A stretch of 47,275 nt of DNA from Pseudomonadota bacterium. Its GTDB lineage: Bacteria > Pseudomonadota > Gammaproteobacteria > Steroidobacterales > Steroidobacteraceae. Both the position numbers and the translations under genes were made by a program. Within the stretch, counting starts at the first letter, position 1. Each line of letters begins with the position of its first letter. The stretch is from NCBI GenBank assembly GCA_021845825.1, contig JAJZVF010000002.1, forward strand, positions 1 to 47,275, in the 5' to 3' direction. The notes beneath the pieces were generated by a model that made no database searches, was not told where the DNA came from, and worked only from the letters and a program-made list of their open reading frames with translations. This document shows positions 45,655 to 47,275 of this stretch, piece by piece.

Positions 45655-47275
45655 ATCCATGCGCCGCGCCGGTGTGCTGCCGGGTGCGGCCGCGCGCTGG
45701 AGTGGTGGCGTTCATCATCGGCGGCTCGGCCGCCTGTGGGCGTGCCCGGTGCCGACGCGCGGTAGCCGACATGGCCGCGCTGAACCAGCCGCCCGTGAAT
45801 TGAGCCCGGCGCAATCCGGCGCGTACATACGGATTGCGGCGCATGATCCGCCAGATCAGGCCGGTGCGCTGGTTCTCGATCATGGCGATGATCGGCCCCT
45901 GGTCGATGCCGAGGAATTTGTTATCGACCCAACCCCGGCCGGGAATGACGAAACCGTGACGGGCCAGTCGGGCATGGGTGAAGCTCGGATTGAAGGAGTC
46001 GAGGAAGCCGTAGCGGGTGTAGATGATGTCGCCGTACTTGCGCAGGAGCGCCTGGGTCGCCTGTGTCACGATCTTCGGGTCGAACGGCAGAGAGCCGAGC
46101 ACTGCGGTCGGCGCAAGGGTGCCGTCGTCGTCGGCCGGGTTGGTAATGCCGCGCGCGAAATACCCGTGGAACTGCCGCATCCGGCCATGGTAGGGGGCGC
46201 GGACATTCCCCGGCCCGTTGCAGGCCGTGAGTCCCCATATGTCAGGACCGTATCCCGCCCAGCCGTCAGGGTCGACGATGGCATACTGGCGTTGCGCGAG
46301 CGTCGCTCTGCGGCTGTTCTCGAAGTAGTCCTCTCCGTGGGCCCGCATGAATGGATCGGCGATGCCGCGCAGATCGATCCACACAGCGGTGTATTGCGGG
46401 CCGAACTGCGGACCGAAGGCAAGCAGCGTCTGGCCGTCGAGCTCCCGCCAGTCGTGCTCGTCCGTGGCGGTCCAGGCGCTCCACGCGTTGCTGCGCAAGG
46501 GGTACGTGGGCGAGCCCAGGCCGAGGATGTAAAGGATCGAAGCTTCGTTGTAGCCGGACCAGCGCGCCTGGGAGAAGCCATGATCGGGATACCACGCCAT
46601 GCTGACCCGCGGATCGGTGCCGGGTGCGGCCCATCCCCAATTGACGCGCAGATACAGCCGCTTGGCGAGGCGACGCACGCTCCGCTCCGTCGCGGTGGGA
46701 TGGTCGAAATAACTCTCCGCGGTGAGCACTCCCGCCATGAGCAGGGCGGTATCGATGGTGGAGAGCTCGCTGTTGCGATACCGAAGACCGCTGCGCATGC
46801 CGATGAAGTGGTAGAAGAATCCGTGGTAGCCGGCGTAGCCCTCGCGTCCTTTCCCTTGCGGGCGGCTGAGCAGAAAGGCAAGGATCTTGCGCACGCGTGC
46901 GGCAGCGGCGTGCCGGGTGACGTATCCCCGGTCGGCGCCGATCACGTATGCCGTCAGTTCAAAACCGACGGCCGCGATGCTCGAGGGGTCGCGAGACGGC
47001 CAATGATCCGGAGCGAGCCCGGTCACCGGGTCGGCCGTATCCCAGAAGTAATCGAATGTGCGCCGCTCGATGTCGCGATACATGCGCCGAGGATCGTTCG
47101 CCAGAGCCCGTACGCAAGCCTTGGAAATCAGCGCCACCGGGGTTGGCGGCCACGGTTTCCAGGACGTTGCCTTTGCACACGCAATCGTGACAATCGCGCC
47201 GGGCAAGGCGGCGCTCTCCATTGCCATTCGGGTGACCGGATCCGGAGTATCGTTTTTATCCCAGAACTCATCGGA
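45509..47275 (-). CDS. glucoamylase-family protein (PF10091-like), partial; N-terminus beyond window
   Basis: DIERRTFDYFWDTADPVTGLAPDHWP...YDHGFSQ-type core...SGYNEASILYILGLGSPTYPL...DNKFLGIDQGPIIAMIENQRTGLIWRIMRRNPYVRAGLRRAQF. Frame stays open to the window edge. Confidence 0.85.
   Translation of the reverse strand, partial: SDEFWDKNDTPDPVTRMAMESAALPGAIVTIACAKATSWKPWPPTPVALISKACVRALANDPRRMYRDIERRTFDYFWDTADPVTGLAPDHWPSRDPSSIAAVGFELTAYVIGADRGYVTRHAAAARVRKILAFLLSRPQGKGREGYAGYHGFFYHFIGMRSGLRYRNSELSTIDTALLMAGVLTAESYFDHPTATERSVRRLAKRLYLRVNWGWAAPGTDPRVSMAWYPDHGFSQARWSGYNEASILYILGLGSPTYPLRSNAWSAWTATDEHDWRELDGQTLLAFGPQFGPQYTAVWIDLRGIADPFMRAHGEDYFENSRRATLAQRQYAIVDPDGWAGYGPDIWGLTACNGPGNVRAPYHGRMRQFHGYFARGITNPADDDGTLAPTAVLGSLPFDPKIVTQATQALLRKYGDIIYTRYGFLDSFNPSFTHARLARHGFVIPGRGWVDNKFLGIDQGPIIAMIENQRTGLIWRIMRRNPYVRAGLRRAQFTGGWFSAAMSATARRHRARPQAAEPPMMNATTPARGRTRQHTGAAHGFTATRPTDPLDRPAAPGRPGPRRFRRLSRRAPGFPSSSPPASPARRRG

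Noticed and set aside
43144-45660. Two long antisense ORFs over pyc
   Set aside because: Shadow frames of pyruvate carboxylase.
1-47275. CRISPR arrays, prophage, integrons or intact insertion sequences
   Set aside because: No regularly spaced repeats, transposase or phage genes recognised; the only recombinase is the housekeeping XerC.

Overview
This 47,275 bp high-GC window looks chromosomal and gammaproteobacterial. It is mostly housekeeping genes plus a few accessory spots. Left to right it holds: a tRNA-Arg(CCG); a cytochrome c5-like protein; comM; ubiK; amtB; a DUF4124 protein; a beta-hydroxyacid dehydrogenase; a maleylacetoacetate isomerase/GST; a hotdog thioesterase; lptM; polA; a structured intergenic sRNA candidate; engB; a decayed cytochrome c4 relic; two tandem DsbA paralogs; hslUV; xerC; a DUF484 gene; dapF; an AlgZ/AlgR-like LytTR two-component pair; mmsA with a LysR regulator; a small nucleotidyltransferase module; an eight-gene arginine operon (argR-argG-X-argC-argD-argF'-argB-argH); tamBA; an NRDE protein; nudC; a FlhC-like regulator divergent from an unknown gene; iaaA; single-chain pyruvate carboxylase; and a glucoamylase-family protein cut by the window edge. 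The strongest candidate for an undescribed system is the arginine operon. It has an acyl-ornithine-type carbamoyltransferase with Ala at the acyl-specificity position (Glu in AOTCase, Pro in SOTCase). It also has an uncharacterised BioD/DUF1611-like P-loop protein translationally coupled between argG and argC, while argA, argJ and argE are absent from the window. Other good leads are a polA-engB sRNA with a C-rich loop, the cytochrome c4 relic, a sigma54/NtrC-type promoter for amtB, tandem ARG boxes over the argR promoter, and the FlhC-like/unknown divergent pair. All homology calls were made by eye from the translated ORFs; no searches were run.
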